A stretch of 64,000 nt of DNA from Marinomonas aquiplantarum (GCF_003314975.1 NZ_QNRF01000003.1:1-64000); one strand, 5' to 3'. Positions 35,592 to 45,789 are shown, counted from the stretch's first letter. Notes: a model not told the origin generated them from the sequence alone. Numbers and translations: made by a program.

Positions 35592-36440
35592 CTACTTCTC
35601 TCCTGTCTTTTTTCGATACCAGCGCAACCTAATGTCGGCGGTAATACTCATCGTTTCTATCTTTTGAATAGCCAACTTCCCTTCATATGACGCTTTATGA
35701 ATGTGTGGCGTCATACTCAATAAATCTTGAATTTGTGCTTGGCTCTGTAACTCAAAGGAAAAGCATTTCGACTCTTCTGATTGCAACTCAAAGTTGGCAA
35801 TACCGTCTGGGTAAGTCGGTTTATAGTCATGGATACGTTCATAAAGCACTTCGCGTAACTCAATCAAATGGCGCGGCCCAGATTCCACTAAAAGCAACTG
35901 TCCCGAATCTTCTAAAGCACGTGAAAACTCATCAAATACAGGAAAACCAAACAAGCATAAAATCACATCGAAACGCTTATCAGGCACAGGTAAACTGGCA
36001 TTACTACCAACAATCCACCCAATCTCTTTATCGCGTTTACTGGCGGACATCACGGCCCATTTGGAAATATCCAGACCAATCCGGTCGGTCAAAATATTGT
36101 GTTTATCAAACGCTTTACCAAGGTGTGATAAGTAGTATCCTTCACCGCAGCCAGCATCCAAAATACGAACACCACTAAAAAGTTGCTGCTTTGGCCAAGA
36201 AGCAAAAATCGCGTCGACAATCGGAAAATAATGTTGTTGATTAAGAAAGGTTTGACGTGACAACACCATTTCTTTGCTATCACCAGGGTCTTTTGAACGT
36301 TTGTTTTGGACTGGTAGTAAATTCACATAGCCTGTTTTAGCCAAATCAAAACTATGGTTATTAGCACAGGTTAAGCTTCGACCTTCGAGTAGAAGATCAG
36401 CTCCATCAATAGGACAAGATAAATTTTCGAGGGAAGGCAC
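35592..36440 (-). CDS. rlmA: 23S rRNA (guanine-N1)-methyltransferase RlmA
   Basis: 282 residues. The N-terminal zinc region and the strongly conserved GYVNLLPVQNKRSKDPGDS identify RlmA, which methylates G745 of 23S rRNA. The SAM motif is ILDAGCGEGYYL. Zinc ligands are normally C-x2-C-x12-C-x3-H. Here Cys9, Cys25 and His29 are kept, but position 12 is Asp in place of Cys. Confidence 0.87.
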   Translation of the reverse strand: MPSLENLSCPIDGADLLLEGRSLTCANNHSFDLAKTGYVNLLPVQNKRSKDPGDSKEMVLSRQTFLNQQHYFPIVDAIFASWPKQQLFSGVRILDAGCGEGYYLSHLGKAFDKHNILTDRIGLDISKWAVMSASKRDKEIGWIVGSNASLPVPDKRFDVILCLFGFPVFDEFSRALEDSGQLLLVESGPRHLIELREVLYERIHDYKPTYPDGIANFELQSEESKCFSFELQSQAQIQDLLSMTPHIHKASYEGKLAIQKIETMSITADIRLRWYRKKTGEK

Positions 36441-36532
36441 AGTTAATCCGTCAATTACAGTCTGGCGCTTAGGTTAAAAGGTTCCTGATGGGCTAGCAAG
36501 TAGTCATTCAGAAATTGACGAATAATTGCAAT

Positions 36533-38563
36533 TTATAAAGAGCCTGTTTCGACAAGAGCGAAAGACTCATGCCCTACTTGCTTTTGCATAAATTGCACAA
36601 AATCATCACTAGGCAAAGGCTTGGAGTACAAAAAACCCTGAACCTCTTGGCAATCATAACCACCTAAAGCATTCACTTGCGATCTGTGCTCGACGCCTTC
36701 AGCAATCACTTTCAAATTCAAGCTTTTAGCCATGGCTATAGTGGCTTTGACGATCGCATCATTATCACCATCAATGCCAATATCATGAATAAATGATCGG
36801 TCAATCTTTAACGTTTGAATAGGAAACTTCTTCAGATAGGAAAGAGAGGAATAACCCGTCCCAAAGTCATCAATCGACAGCGTGAGCCCCAGTTCTCTAA
36901 AACTGTGAAGCTTCTCAATGGATTGCTTCGCATCGGTCATCAACATACTTTCCGTTAATTCCAATTCCAGATACGCAGGATCTACTCCAGTTTCTTCCAA
37001 AATTCCTTGGACCATATCCACCAAATCGGCTTGCATAAATTGACGACTCGACAAATTAACAGACAGACAAATAGCGGGATAACCCAGCTCTCGCCATTCT
37101 TGTAACTGACGACAAGCACGACGAATGACCCATTCACCTAAAGGCAAAATCAATCCACTTTCTTCAGCAAGAGGAATGAATTTATCTGGACTTACCATGC
37201 CTAAATCCGGGTGATTCCAACGAATGAGCGCCTCTGCACCAACCACATTCTCATCGGGTAAGGCCACTTTCGGCTGGTAATGCAATTCAAACTCTTCATT
37301 TTCAATCGCTTTACGCAAGCCACCACCCAAGGTTAAATGGGCATTGATGTTATCGGCCATTTGATTTTCATAAACGAAATACAAATTGTGCCCAGTGGAT
37401 TTGGCACGATACATGGCGGCATCCGCATTTTTCAATAAATTGTCAACGTCATCTGCATGTTGCGGATAACTGGCAATACCAATACTGGCACTGATCATCA
37501 TTTCCATTTTGGCAACAGGGTATGTGTTACTGGCATTTTGCATAATACTCTGCGCAATGTCCTCAAGCTCCGACAGCGCATTAGTATTTTCTAGAACCAC
37601 CACAAACTCATCACCGCCTAAGCGGTATAAACAAGCCCCAGCAGGAATGCTCGCCTTAATACGTTCAGCAACACGCTGAATCAATTCATCCCCAACTCGA
37701 TGACCAAAGTTGTCATTTACCACCTTGAAACCATCAAGGTCTAAATACATCAAGCCAAATTGACGCCCGCGCTTTTTAGCATTCTGCAAAGCACTTTCAA
37801 GCTGTTGGTACAATAGGTTTCGATTTGGCAAATTGGTCAAACTGTCATAATTGTTTAACCGGTATAAAGCCACTTCGTGGTCTCGTTCTTCCTGAATATC
37901 ATGAGCCAATAAATATATTTGACCTAATTCGGCATCAAAACTGGCTTCAATTCTATGCCAACGAACGCCATTCGCTGTGGACAGCATAATTTCTTGCGAC
38001 AAACTGGACTGACCATTCACACGAGCCATAAAACTCTTGGCCGCCGAAGACACCGCAAACAAATAATTAATGTGCTTCACTTCTCCAAAATGGTTAAGGA
38101 AAAACTCACTGGCGTTAATAAATTCACCATCAAGGGCAAAGATAGCAAAAGATAAGGTTTTAAACTGCTGTAACAAGCCCAAATCTTTTTCAGGAACAGC
38201 GGAAGGGGTTTTAGTGATGCCGGTAGAAGTGATATCGGTGGAGATGACCTCGAGCAGTATGCCATAACGGCCATCAGGTAACTTAACAGCACTTCCGACG
38301 CATTGATGACTCTGCGATGGATCGGATGAAAAAGGCCATCGACATGAAAACTGCCGGCCTTTTTGACAGCGGGACAATCGACTTTGCCATTTCTGTTTCA
38401 GGGCAAGAGGAATTTGACGTTGGCCTGCCTGTATTTGACCTAATGAGCCGACTAATAAACGTTCTGCAGCCTGATTCAACATAGGCACAGTCGAGTTTTC
38501 GACGTCAATTACCCATGCCGCAGACGGCATTTTATTTTGGAGAACTTCTTCTAAGTCAGTCAT
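36533..38563 (-). CDS. PAS-GGDEF-EAL c-di-GMP enzyme
   Basis: 676 residues without membrane segments. PAS-like regions lie at about 10-110 and 130-225, a GGDEF domain at 235-400 (intact GGDEF 316-320) and an EAL domain at 410-665. EAL 444-446 is followed by the metal and catalytic set VNLSSRQF, ELTES, SIDDFGTGYSSL, KIDRSFI and AEGVEH. The RxxD inhibitory site before GGDEF is absent. The EAL set looks fully active, so phosphodiesterase activity is likely, with the GGDEF domain either active or regulatory. Confidence 0.88.
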   Translation of the reverse strand: MTDLEEVLQNKMPSAAWVIDVENSTVPMLNQAAERLLVGSLGQIQAGQRQIPLALKQKWQSRLSRCQKGRQFSCRWPFSSDPSQSHQCVGSAVKLPDGRYGILLEVISTDITSTGITKTPSAVPEKDLGLLQQFKTLSFAIFALDGEFINASEFFLNHFGEVKHINYLFAVSSAAKSFMARVNGQSSLSQEIMLSTANGVRWHRIEASFDAELGQIYLLAHDIQEERDHEVALYRLNNYDSLTNLPNRNLLYQQLESALQNAKKRGRQFGLMYLDLDGFKVVNDNFGHRVGDELIQRVAERIKASIPAGACLYRLGGDEFVVVLENTNALSELEDIAQSIMQNASNTYPVAKMEMMISASIGIASYPQHADDVDNLLKNADAAMYRAKSTGHNLYFVYENQMADNINAHLTLGGGLRKAIENEEFELHYQPKVALPDENVVGAEALIRWNHPDLGMVSPDKFIPLAEESGLILPLGEWVIRRACRQLQEWRELGYPAICLSVNLSSRQFMQADLVDMVQGILEETGVDPAYLELELTESMLMTDAKQSIEKLHSFRELGLTLSIDDFGTGYSSLSYLKKFPIQTLKIDRSFIHDIGIDGDNDAIVKATIAMAKSLNLKVIAEGVEHRSQVNALGGYDCQEVQGFLYSKPLPSDDFVQFMQKQVGHESFALVETGSL

Positions 38564-38630
38564 TCAATTAAATACTACTCAAATACATCAGATGCTACAG
38601 CGACTATATAACTGGCCAGACAAGCCGTTT

Positions 38631-39488
38631 TCACCACGTATCAGGAACCACAAACACATGCCTTTTTATACCCTCAGCCTCAAATCCAGTAGAACTCAGA
38701 CAAAGGTGCAAAGGGCGATCATCATGTAGGAGATTGCCTACAAGATTGTATGCAGTTTCAGGAGAAAAGAAAGTAAAATCCTCCTGAAAACACGGAAAAG
38801 CCATCCAATGTGGTTTTTCCAAAACAATAAAGTGCGAAAAGTATTTCCTTAACCATAAAATATCACCAGCTCGAAGCCACGCGCCACCTTCTTCGCACCA
38901 CCACTCATCTAAATCAGATTCCGTATGCAGTGCTCTATACAACCGACCAAACATCAATAAACTGGCTTTAATATCCCCATCAAAAGGCAGCTCGCGAATG
39001 CTATCAGCTCCTTCTTCTGTCTTAAGGATTTGTAATTGATGCTGCTGAGCCCGAGTGACCTTCTTAATCAAACTATCATTCTTATTGGGCCCAATCCAGT
39101 CATGGGGTGCTAAATCAGGTCGATGAAGATAAAATTTAATGGCCAACTCAAACTGCTGCAGCGAACCATCAGGCAAAGCAACAAGCATGTCTACTTCCCC
39201 TAATGTTTTGCCTTGGCGCGTTATTTGAAAATGCTCACGTTGAATGCTTAATACCGATAATTCAGCAATAGCAAAGCTGAATAGGGTTTCAAAATAGCTG
39301 CCTAAGAAATGGGATTTCGTTTGCTCAAGCTTTGCTATCAAAGGGCTTGGATTTTGTCTGAGCAAAGCAAGTTTTTCCTGCCAATCCGTTCGCCAGTATG
39401 GCTTCAACTGAAAATCAGCAAGAATATAATGCCCATCCACCAGCCACTCCAAGTCGCTCAATACTTGCTTAGCATCCAAAGGCAACAT
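38631..39488 (-). CDS. DUF1853-family protein
   Basis: 285 residues. GEVDMLVALPDG (Asp100) and QQFELAIKFYL (Glu114, Lys118), with an earlier Glu67 in SYFETLF, resemble a PD-(D/E)XK-type nuclease core. The spacing between Glu and Lys is longer than the usual ExK. DUF1853 is an uncharacterised proteobacterial family. It starts 3 bp after the YqcC-like gene. Confidence 0.75.
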   Translation of the reverse strand: MLPLDAKQVLSDLEWLVDGHYILADFQLKPYWRTDWQEKLALLRQNPSPLIAKLEQTKSHFLGSYFETLFSFAIAELSVLSIQREHFQITRQGKTLGEVDMLVALPDGSLQQFELAIKFYLHRPDLAPHDWIGPNKNDSLIKKVTRAQQHQLQILKTEEGADSIRELPFDGDIKASLLMFGRLYRALHTESDLDEWWCEEGGAWLRAGDILWLRKYFSHFIVLEKPHWMAFPCFQEDFTFFSPETAYNLVGNLLHDDRPLHLCLSSTGFEAEGIKRHVFVVPDTW

Positions 39489-39491
39489 CTT

Positions 39492-39830
39492 TTATTGACC
39501 ACTCAAATGTTGGTCTATTTGATCAAGGCAGCCAATTATACGATCCAAGTCAACATCAGCATTTCCTTTAAACGCCTCCTCTGCCATGGGCGAAATATGG
39601 CAGCGATTAGGTAAAGCCGAACCGCTTTGCAAAAGGTGCTTAAATTTTTCTATCATCACGTATCGAAGCCACTGCTCAAAGGACATGGTATCGATGCAAA
39701 AAGGTTGCTGACTTTGTAATGCTTCTTGACTGGGTTGCTCGCATTCCCAGAGTCCACTATCTTGCAAGCTGATCTGCAATGCGATCAAAAGGTCCGCTAG
39801 AGTATGATGATTAGAAAAGGTTTGATTCAA
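39492..39830 (-). CDS. YqcC-family protein
   Basis: 112 residues, start TTG with AGGAG 8 bases upstream. The core PFCIDTMSFEQWLRYVMIEKF matches the YqcC family, a small helical protein encoded in many species beside the pseudouridine synthase truC. No truC is seen here. It is the first gene of a pair with the DUF1853 gene. Function unknown. Confidence 0.75.
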   Translation of the reverse strand: MNQTFSNHHTLADLLIALQISLQDSGLWECEQPSQEALQSQQPFCIDTMSFEQWLRYVMIEKFKHLLQSGSALPNRCHISPMAEEAFKGNADVDLDRIIGCLDQIDQHLSGQ

Positions 39831-39929
39831 CCTGATTTCTCCTTATAAAAACGGTAAAATAGGTTTTCTGTTTATCACCGATAAATAATACATTAGGTAA
39901 TTTATCGGCCACTTGAGCAAATATTTAGC

Positions 39930-41000
39930 ATGAATAAAATTGAATCCCTTGCCGACTTATTTGATATGGTCGGTTGTGATGTAACCTACTACGATCTTGG
40001 ACGCTGCCTTAACAAAGTAACGCCGCAGCAAGCCATCCAATTTGACCGTAAACAACAGGCTTATCCCTACCCTTTTCGACAGCACGCATGGTTAGCTTGC
40101 CTATTAAAAGACAAAAACGCCACAAAAGATGACGTTTTAAACGAAGGGGTGATTTGGTTTTTGAAGTTACCACTAGACGAAGCTGGCGCATTGAATTTAG
40201 GCACCCGAGACCATTTTATCAAAACCATTGTCGATAAAATCCTTCATAAGGGGGAACAACAAGGCTTATCAGAAGCACTAGAAGATAGTCCTTATGCTTT
40301 TAAACCTGATCAAGAGCGCATGGCCAGCTTTCACGCACGACTAGCCAAAGATTTAAACAAAGCGGCGTCTCATTACTATCACGATGTGATTCAATATCTG
40401 CAAAGTGACATTTCCGCCCAAGGAGACCAATGGCAAAATCTTGGCCTACAAGGCATTGCCGAACTGGCCGTTCGTATGGATGACGCAACTCATTGCGATC
40501 TTGCCTTAAAGGCCCTTACGGATGCACCATCCACCTTTGTGTCTGCTCTTTGTCACGCCTTAGAGCATCAACACTTACCAGAGAGCCTGCAAGAAGTATT
40601 GATAGCGAAACTATCGTCTGAGCAAGATGCGTTATTAAAGGCCAGCTATGTACGTGGCCTATCTAAAGCGCCATTCAATGATCGCTTGCTGCTGCCTTTG
40701 TTTGGTACTCTAGGTGACTTAGCCAGCTGCACAGATGACGATATTCACTTGATCGCAGCGTTGGCCGCCAAGTGCCCTCATTGGCTGAGCACCAACCCGC
40801 AACTGCTTAGAATTGTGATGGAAAAACTCGCCCATCGTGACGATGGTTACATTGCCTTCAAACAGATTACCGCTGAACTCAGCCAACACCCAGAAACTAA
40901 GCAACCATTATGGCAGCTATTACGAAGTGAGCGCATTAGTCCTAACTTAGCTCAGGCTGTGGGCCATTTATTTACCCAAACCCCAAGCTCTATCCAGTAA
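39930..41000 (+). CDS. DUF3549-family protein
   Basis: 356 residues, with VTYYDLGRCLNKVTP and YPYPFRQHAWLACLL near the N-terminus, as in the DUF3549 family of pseudomonads and relatives. The rest is helical and HEAT-like in appearance. No enzymatic motif is visible. It diverges from the yqcC-like gene. Confidence 0.75.
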   Translation: MNKIESLADLFDMVGCDVTYYDLGRCLNKVTPQQAIQFDRKQQAYPYPFRQHAWLACLLKDKNATKDDVLNEGVIWFLKLPLDEAGALNLGTRDHFIKTIVDKILHKGEQQGLSEALEDSPYAFKPDQERMASFHARLAKDLNKAASHYYHDVIQYLQSDISAQGDQWQNLGLQGIAELAVRMDDATHCDLALKALTDAPSTFVSALCHALEHQHLPESLQEVLIAKLSSEQDALLKASYVRGLSKAPFNDRLLLPLFGTLGDLASCTDDDIHLIAALAAKCPHWLSTNPQLLRIVMEKLAHRDDGYIAFKQITAELSQHPETKQPLWQLLRSERISPNLAQAVGHLFTQTPSSIQ

Positions 41001-41023
41001 ATAAGATTAAAAAAGCTCAAAAA

Positions 41024-41061
41024 AAACCCAAACTTTTCAGCAATGAAAGGTTTGGGTTAAA
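41024..41061. terminator. Terminator between DUF3549 and the 87-residue ORF
   Basis: AACCCAAACTTTTC and GAAAGGTTTGGGTT form a 14-bp stem. The A-run before it gives a T-run on the minus strand. Confidence 0.7.
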
Positions 41062-41077
41062 CAAGCAGAACTACCAC

Positions 41078-41341
41078 TTAATGACGCACAGGAACCGCCT
41101 CGCTGGCTTCTCTCATACGTTTACGATGAGCAACAAACTCAGCACTTAAAATATAATCCCCTTGATCTGTATAAGACAACGCACCTCGGTTAACTAAAGC
41201 ATCTAACGTTTTAGGGAGCACTTTTTGCCTTCTCTCTCCCTTCACAAAGTAATATTGCTCTCCCATCTGGACCAGCTTGAATCCAGACTCTAAAAATCCA
41301 ACGCATAAATTTTGAGTTGGCGTTAACTTGAGTTTCATCAT
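41078..41341 (-). CDS. Small winged-helix-like hypothetical protein
   Basis: 87 residues, two adjacent ATGs at 41341 and 41338; the GAGGG site favours the second. The pattern LDALVNRGALSYTDQGDYILSAEF resembles a winged-helix domain. I do not recognise the family. It ends in a basic segment. Confidence 0.6.
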   Translation of the reverse strand: MMKLKLTPTQNLCVGFLESGFKLVQMGEQYYFVKGERRQKVLPKTLDALVNRGALSYTDQGDYILSAEFVAHRKRMREASEAVPVRH

Positions 41342-41447
41342 TTCCCTCTCATTGCCGTCTCGTTAAATAACTCATAAAAATAACTATAGACGCTTTTTCG
41401 GAAAACGAAATTTCAACTAACTTAATATTACAAAAAGATAAAAAACA

Positions 41448-41488
41448 TAAAAAAAGGGAAGACCTTTGCAAGGTCTTCCCTTTTTTAT
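41448..41488 (-). terminator. Terminator after purU
   Basis: AAAAAAGGGAAGACCTT and AAGGTCTTCCCTTTTTT form a 17-bp stem with T-runs on both sides. The purU gene ends at 41504. Confidence 0.9.
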
Positions 41489-41503
41489 CAACTTTTTAGT
41501 GAT

Positions 41504-42361
41504 CTAGTCAGCAAAGACCACTGTCTTATTACCGTGCACCAGAACTCGGTCTTCCAAGTGGTAACGCAAACCTCGAGACAGCACCAATTTTTCAATGTCT
41601 TTCCCTAGTCGCACCATATCTTCTGCAGAATGACTGTGACGTACTCGAATAACATCCTGCTCGATGATTGGACCCGCATCCAGATCTGCTGTCACATAAT
41701 GACAAGTCGCCCCAATCAGCTTAACCCCTCTTACCGCTGCCTGATGATAAGGCTTAGCACCAATGAAGGATGGCAAGAAACTATGGTGAATGTTGATCAC
41801 TTGATGCTTGTACTTCTCACACAAATATTCTGGAAAAATTTGCATATAACGAGCCAGCACAATGGTATCCGCACCGGTTTCATCAATACGAGCTTCAATT
41901 TCTTGAAACGCCGGCATCTTGTTTTCTTTTGGCACCGGGATACAAAAATACGGCACGTTATACCATTCCACCATAGAGCGAAGATCTTCATGGTTTGCGA
42001 TGACACCAACAATCTCACAGTTCAATTCGCCAGTGTGCCAGCGATGCATGATGTCATTTAAACAATGAGACTCTTTCGTAGCCATTAAGATGACTTTTGG
42101 ACGGTCTTCACTGTCTTTCACATACCACTTCATATTGTATTCTTCTGCAATTGGCGCGAATTCTTCACGGAAAGTATCCACGTCAATTGAAAGGCTTTCG
42201 GCGTCAACATCATGACGCATAAAAAACCACTTTTGCTCTAAGTCTGTGTGGTGACTTGCTTCAATAATCGAACCAGAACGCTCGTTTAAGAACTGACTAA
42301 CGGCCGCTACAATCCCTACTCGATCGGGACAACTAATCACAAGACGAAATGTTTTTCTCAT
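41504..42361 (-). CDS. purU: Formyltetrahydrofolate deformylase PurU
   Basis: 285 residues. An N-terminal ACT domain (SCPDRVGIVAAVSQFL) precedes a formyltransferase-type domain with INIHHSFLPSFIGAKPY (catalytic Asn and His) and LDAGPIIEQDV (catalytic Asp). It hydrolyses 10-formyl-THF to formate and THF, which balances the one-carbon pool. The length matches E. coli PurU (280). Confidence 0.93.
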   Translation of the reverse strand: MRKTFRLVISCPDRVGIVAAVSQFLNERSGSIIEASHHTDLEQKWFFMRHDVDAESLSIDVDTFREEFAPIAEEYNMKWYVKDSEDRPKVILMATKESHCLNDIMHRWHTGELNCEIVGVIANHEDLRSMVEWYNVPYFCIPVPKENKMPAFQEIEARIDETGADTIVLARYMQIFPEYLCEKYKHQVINIHHSFLPSFIGAKPYHQAAVRGVKLIGATCHYVTADLDAGPIIEQDVIRVRHSHSAEDMVRLGKDIEKLVLSRGLRYHLEDRVLVHGNKTVVFAD

Positions 42362-42453
42362 ACTAGAAACTTATAAACCTTTTAAAATCAGCAAGTTAAA
42401 TAACTCACAAACAATCGAAATTAATTTTCAGGAAATTATACTGGATCCAACGC

Positions 42454-44622
42454 TTAAGGCACAGATTTATGTTTAATTAGATAACATTGGTGGATCTTAG
42501 TATTACGCTCAAAATCCGGATCCAATGTCGAACGAGTAATATCCTGTACATCAAATTCACTCATTAAATCGTCATCCAAACGGAAACGACGGTAATTATT
42601 GGAGAAAATAAGCTCACCTTCAGCGGCCAGCCTAGCCATCGCCAGTCTCACCAAGTCACCATGGTCTCGCTGAATGTCCAACACATCCGCCATTTTCTTT
42701 GAGTTAGAAAAAGTCGGAGGGTCCATAAAAATCAGGTCGAATTCATCACGACTCTGTTTTAACCACTCAAAACAATCTGCACGCACGACTGTATGATCAC
42801 GCTCAGAAAACTCATTTAATTCAATATTACGACGCGCCCAGTCTGTGTAGGTATTTGACATATCAACACTCAATGTTGTCAAAGCCCCACCTTGACCAGC
42901 ATGCACAGACGCCGATGCGGTATAACAAAATAGATTTAAGAAACGCACACCATCAGCTTTCTGTTGGATCAACTTACGAACCGGTCGATGATCTAAAAAC
43001 AGCCCAGTGTCTAAATAATCTTTAAGATTAACGATAAAGTCACAACCGTATTCTTCAACGATCATTTCATGTTGTGATTGATCCAGTTTCTCATACTGGC
43101 CTTTCCCTGCTTGACGCTGACGATGTTTCACCACCACGTTCGATTCCGCTATGTTCAATGCACTTGGGATCGCAGACACCACTTCAAATAAACGTTGCTT
43201 AGCCTTTTCAGGGTCAACACTTTTTGGTGCTTGATACTCTTGCACATGAGCCCAGTCGTTATACAAGTCAATCGCAACGGCATACTCAGGCATATCTGCA
43301 TCGTACACGCGGAAGCATTGAATTTTGTTTTTAACGGCCCATTTTTTCATTTTTTTCAGGTTTTTTTGCAAACGATTCGCCACCATTTGCGCGCCCGGTG
43401 TCATCACAGATTGGGCGACCGCGTCCGCTTTAATATTGGCGTCCAATACCGGAAATTGATAAGCACGACACTCAATACCACCATTAATCACGCGGGTACT
43501 TTTTTCCGGTCGAACAGGGATTTGACGGGCTAAATGATCATTACTGGTCAGCATCATAAATTGCCAACCATGAGCATGCTTCACAACCCATTCACCCAAC
43601 TGACGATACAAGGCAATCAATGCCATTTCATCACCCAAACGCTCACCATAAGGAGGGTTCGTAATGACCAAGCCTGGTTGCGCTTCATCAACGATAAATT
43701 CGTGCTCTTGGAAAGGTGACATGCTCACTTCAATGAGCCCAGTTAACCCTGCTCGCTTAATGTTTTCACGAGCAGCGGCAATGGCTTTTTGCTCTCGATC
43801 TGTCCCCTGAAAGCGAATACCTAAACTTTCAGGGTCTTTTTTACGATTTTTCGCCAAGTCATTTAACTGTTGCCACAAACGGTGATCATGCTGCTTCCAA
43901 CCTTTAAATCCCCAGTACTGACGACGCAAGCCTGGTGCAATGTCCAACGACATCAATGCCGCCTCAACCAAAAACGTCCCCGAACCACACATGGGATCAA
44001 TCAATTGTTTCAGATCTGAATCCACACCCCAGCCCGCTCTTAACAGCAAGCCAGCGGCTAAGTTTTCTTTTAACGGCGCCATTGCACCTTGCTGACGATA
44101 ACTGCGTCTGTGCATACTCTCGCCAGACAAATCAACGCTTACCGTAACAACATCGCGCTTGATGCGAACAGCAATCCGAACATCAGGCTGATTTTTTTCA
44201 ACACTTGGTCGCTCGCCAGTTTGAGCAACAAAATAGTCAGCGATGGCATCTTTGGTTCGCACAGCACCAAACTGAGTATTACGAATGTGATGGTTCGTAC
44301 CATGGCAATCAATCGCAATGGTATTACTGACCAACAAGTGTTGTGACCAATCAATGGCCTTTACCCCATTGTACAAATCGTCCGCCGATTCCATTTTAAA
44401 TTGGGCGATTGGCAACATGACGCGAGTGCCAACGCGAGACCAAAGACATGCTTTGTAAATGCCTTCTAAATCCGTTGTCAGTTTAACTTGCGCTTCACCT
44501 AAGCGAGTTTGTGTTAAGCCTTCAGCGTGCAGCTCTTTTTCAAGAACATTCTCCATGCCGATTGGACAGGTTATTTCTAATGCGTACATCACTTGCTCTG
44601 GTGTTTCTGTATTTGGGTTCAT
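42454..44622 (-). CDS. rlmL: Bifunctional 23S rRNA methyltransferase RlmKL
   Basis: 722 residues, similar to E. coli RlmKL (702). A THUMP domain (about 45-160), an N-terminal m2G2445 methyltransferase (LVITNPPYGERLGDE) and a C-terminal m7G2069 methyltransferase (FMDPPTFSNSKKM) are arranged as in the fused enzyme. The start is at ATG 44622 with the MYALEITCPIGME core from residue 12. Confidence 0.93.
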   Translation of the reverse strand: MNPNTETPEQVMYALEITCPIGMENVLEKELHAEGLTQTRLGEAQVKLTTDLEGIYKACLWSRVGTRVMLPIAQFKMESADDLYNGVKAIDWSQHLLVSNTIAIDCHGTNHHIRNTQFGAVRTKDAIADYFVAQTGERPSVEKNQPDVRIAVRIKRDVVTVSVDLSGESMHRRSYRQQGAMAPLKENLAAGLLLRAGWGVDSDLKQLIDPMCGSGTFLVEAALMSLDIAPGLRRQYWGFKGWKQHDHRLWQQLNDLAKNRKKDPESLGIRFQGTDREQKAIAAARENIKRAGLTGLIEVSMSPFQEHEFIVDEAQPGLVITNPPYGERLGDEMALIALYRQLGEWVVKHAHGWQFMMLTSNDHLARQIPVRPEKSTRVINGGIECRAYQFPVLDANIKADAVAQSVMTPGAQMVANRLQKNLKKMKKWAVKNKIQCFRVYDADMPEYAVAIDLYNDWAHVQEYQAPKSVDPEKAKQRLFEVVSAIPSALNIAESNVVVKHRQRQAGKGQYEKLDQSQHEMIVEEYGCDFIVNLKDYLDTGLFLDHRPVRKLIQQKADGVRFLNLFCYTASASVHAGQGGALTTLSVDMSNTYTDWARRNIELNEFSERDHTVVRADCFEWLKQSRDEFDLIFMDPPTFSNSKKMADVLDIQRDHGDLVRLAMARLAAEGELIFSNNYRRFRLDDDLMSEFDVQDITRSTLDPDFERNTKIHQCYLIKHKSVP

Positions 44623-44674
44623 TAATCAATACTTTTGGTTCAGTGTCATGACAATATGGTCAAGCCATAAATAA

Positions 44675-44700
44675 GAAAGGCGGGATCAAATCCCGCCCTG
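44675..44700 (-). terminator. Terminator after pyrD
   Basis: GGCGGGAT and ATCCCGCC arms (44679-44698) form a hairpin with a T-rich tail on the minus strand. Confidence 0.65.
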
Positions 44701-44748
44701 GCACGAAGACGATCACATCGTCTCTCGCGCTAAATTTCAATTCGTTAT

Positions 44749-45789
44749 TCAGTTATTCAAATCTCGTTCTCTATAGTAAGCGTCGGTACTGGCAATGGCT
44801 TCTTTGACCAATTCAGGTCCATGGTAAATAAAGCCAGAATACATTTGCACCAATCGCGCACCCGCTTGCAATTTTTCAACCGCATCAGCGCCAGTAGAAA
44901 TACCACCAACCCCAATAATAGGTAACGTATCTTTCAAATGCTCGGCCAACACTCTCACCACATGCGTTGAAGCATCACGCACTGGCGCACCGCTCAAACC
45001 ACCAGCCTCTTCTGCAAAACGGTGGCCGCTCACAGCATCACGAGACAAGGTCGTGTTGGTCGCAATGATGCCATCGACTTTTTGTTCCACCAAGGTATCA
45101 GCAACCAATTTAATTTCATCGTCCGACATATCCGGCGCGATTTTTACCGCCAACGGAACGCGTTTGCCATTCTCTTCTTGGTAGCGATCTCGCGCTTCGA
45201 CCAATGGGGAAATCAATTCCGCGAGACTCTCGCCAAATTGTAAGCTACGCAAACCGGGTGTATTTGGAGAGCTGATGTTCGCTGTAATATAGTCAGCATA
45301 AGGTATCACGGCTTCCAGACAGGCAAGATAATCGGCCGCCGCATCTTCAACGGAAGTGCTGAGGTTTTTGCCAATATTTACCCCTAAAATACCTGGGTAA
45401 CGATGCTTTTTAATACGCGAAACCAGATGATCAACCCCCTTATTGTTAAACCCCATGCGGTTGATAATGGCTTCGTGCTCAGGCAGTCGAAACAAGCGCG
45501 GCTTTGGGTTACCAGCTTGACCTTTCGGTGTCACTGTCCCAACTTCCACAAAGCCGAATCCACAAGCACCAAGCGCTTCAAAGGCATCTGCATTTTTGTC
45601 TAGCCCTGCTGCTAAACCTACTGCATTGGGAAAACGCAAGCCCATTACATCCACTGGTTTTGTCGATGGCAAGCTAGAAAAGAATTTGTTTAAGCCTAAT
45701 CGACTGCTCGCTGCGAGCATATCCAAGGACAGCTCATGTGACACTTCTGGGTCTAATTTAAACAATAGCGAGCGGGCAAACTGATACAT
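44749..45789 (-). CDS. pyrD: Dihydroorotate dehydrogenase (quinone), class 2
   Basis: 346 residues from ATG 45789, chosen because GAGGAG lies 6 bases upstream and family members begin MYxxxRx[17 protein letters not shown] contains the catalytic serine of class 2 enzymes. An N-terminal amphipathic helix attaches it to the inner membrane, where it passes electrons to quinone. It lies directly after the DUF2835 gene. Confidence 0.94.
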   Translation of the reverse strand: MYQFARSLLFKLDPEVSHELSLDMLAASSRLGLNKFFSSLPSTKPVDVMGLRFPNAVGLAAGLDKNADAFEALGACGFGFVEVGTVTPKGQAGNPKPRLFRLPEHEAIINRMGFNNKGVDHLVSRIKKHRYPGILGVNIGKNLSTSVEDAAADYLACLEAVIPYADYITANISSPNTPGLRSLQFGESLAELISPLVEARDRYQEENGKRVPLAVKIAPDMSDDEIKLVADTLVEQKVDGIIATNTTLSRDAVSGHRFAEEAGGLSGAPVRDASTHVVRVLAEHLKDTLPIIGVGGISTGADAVEKLQAGARLVQMYSGFIYHGPELVKEAIASTDAYYRERDLNN

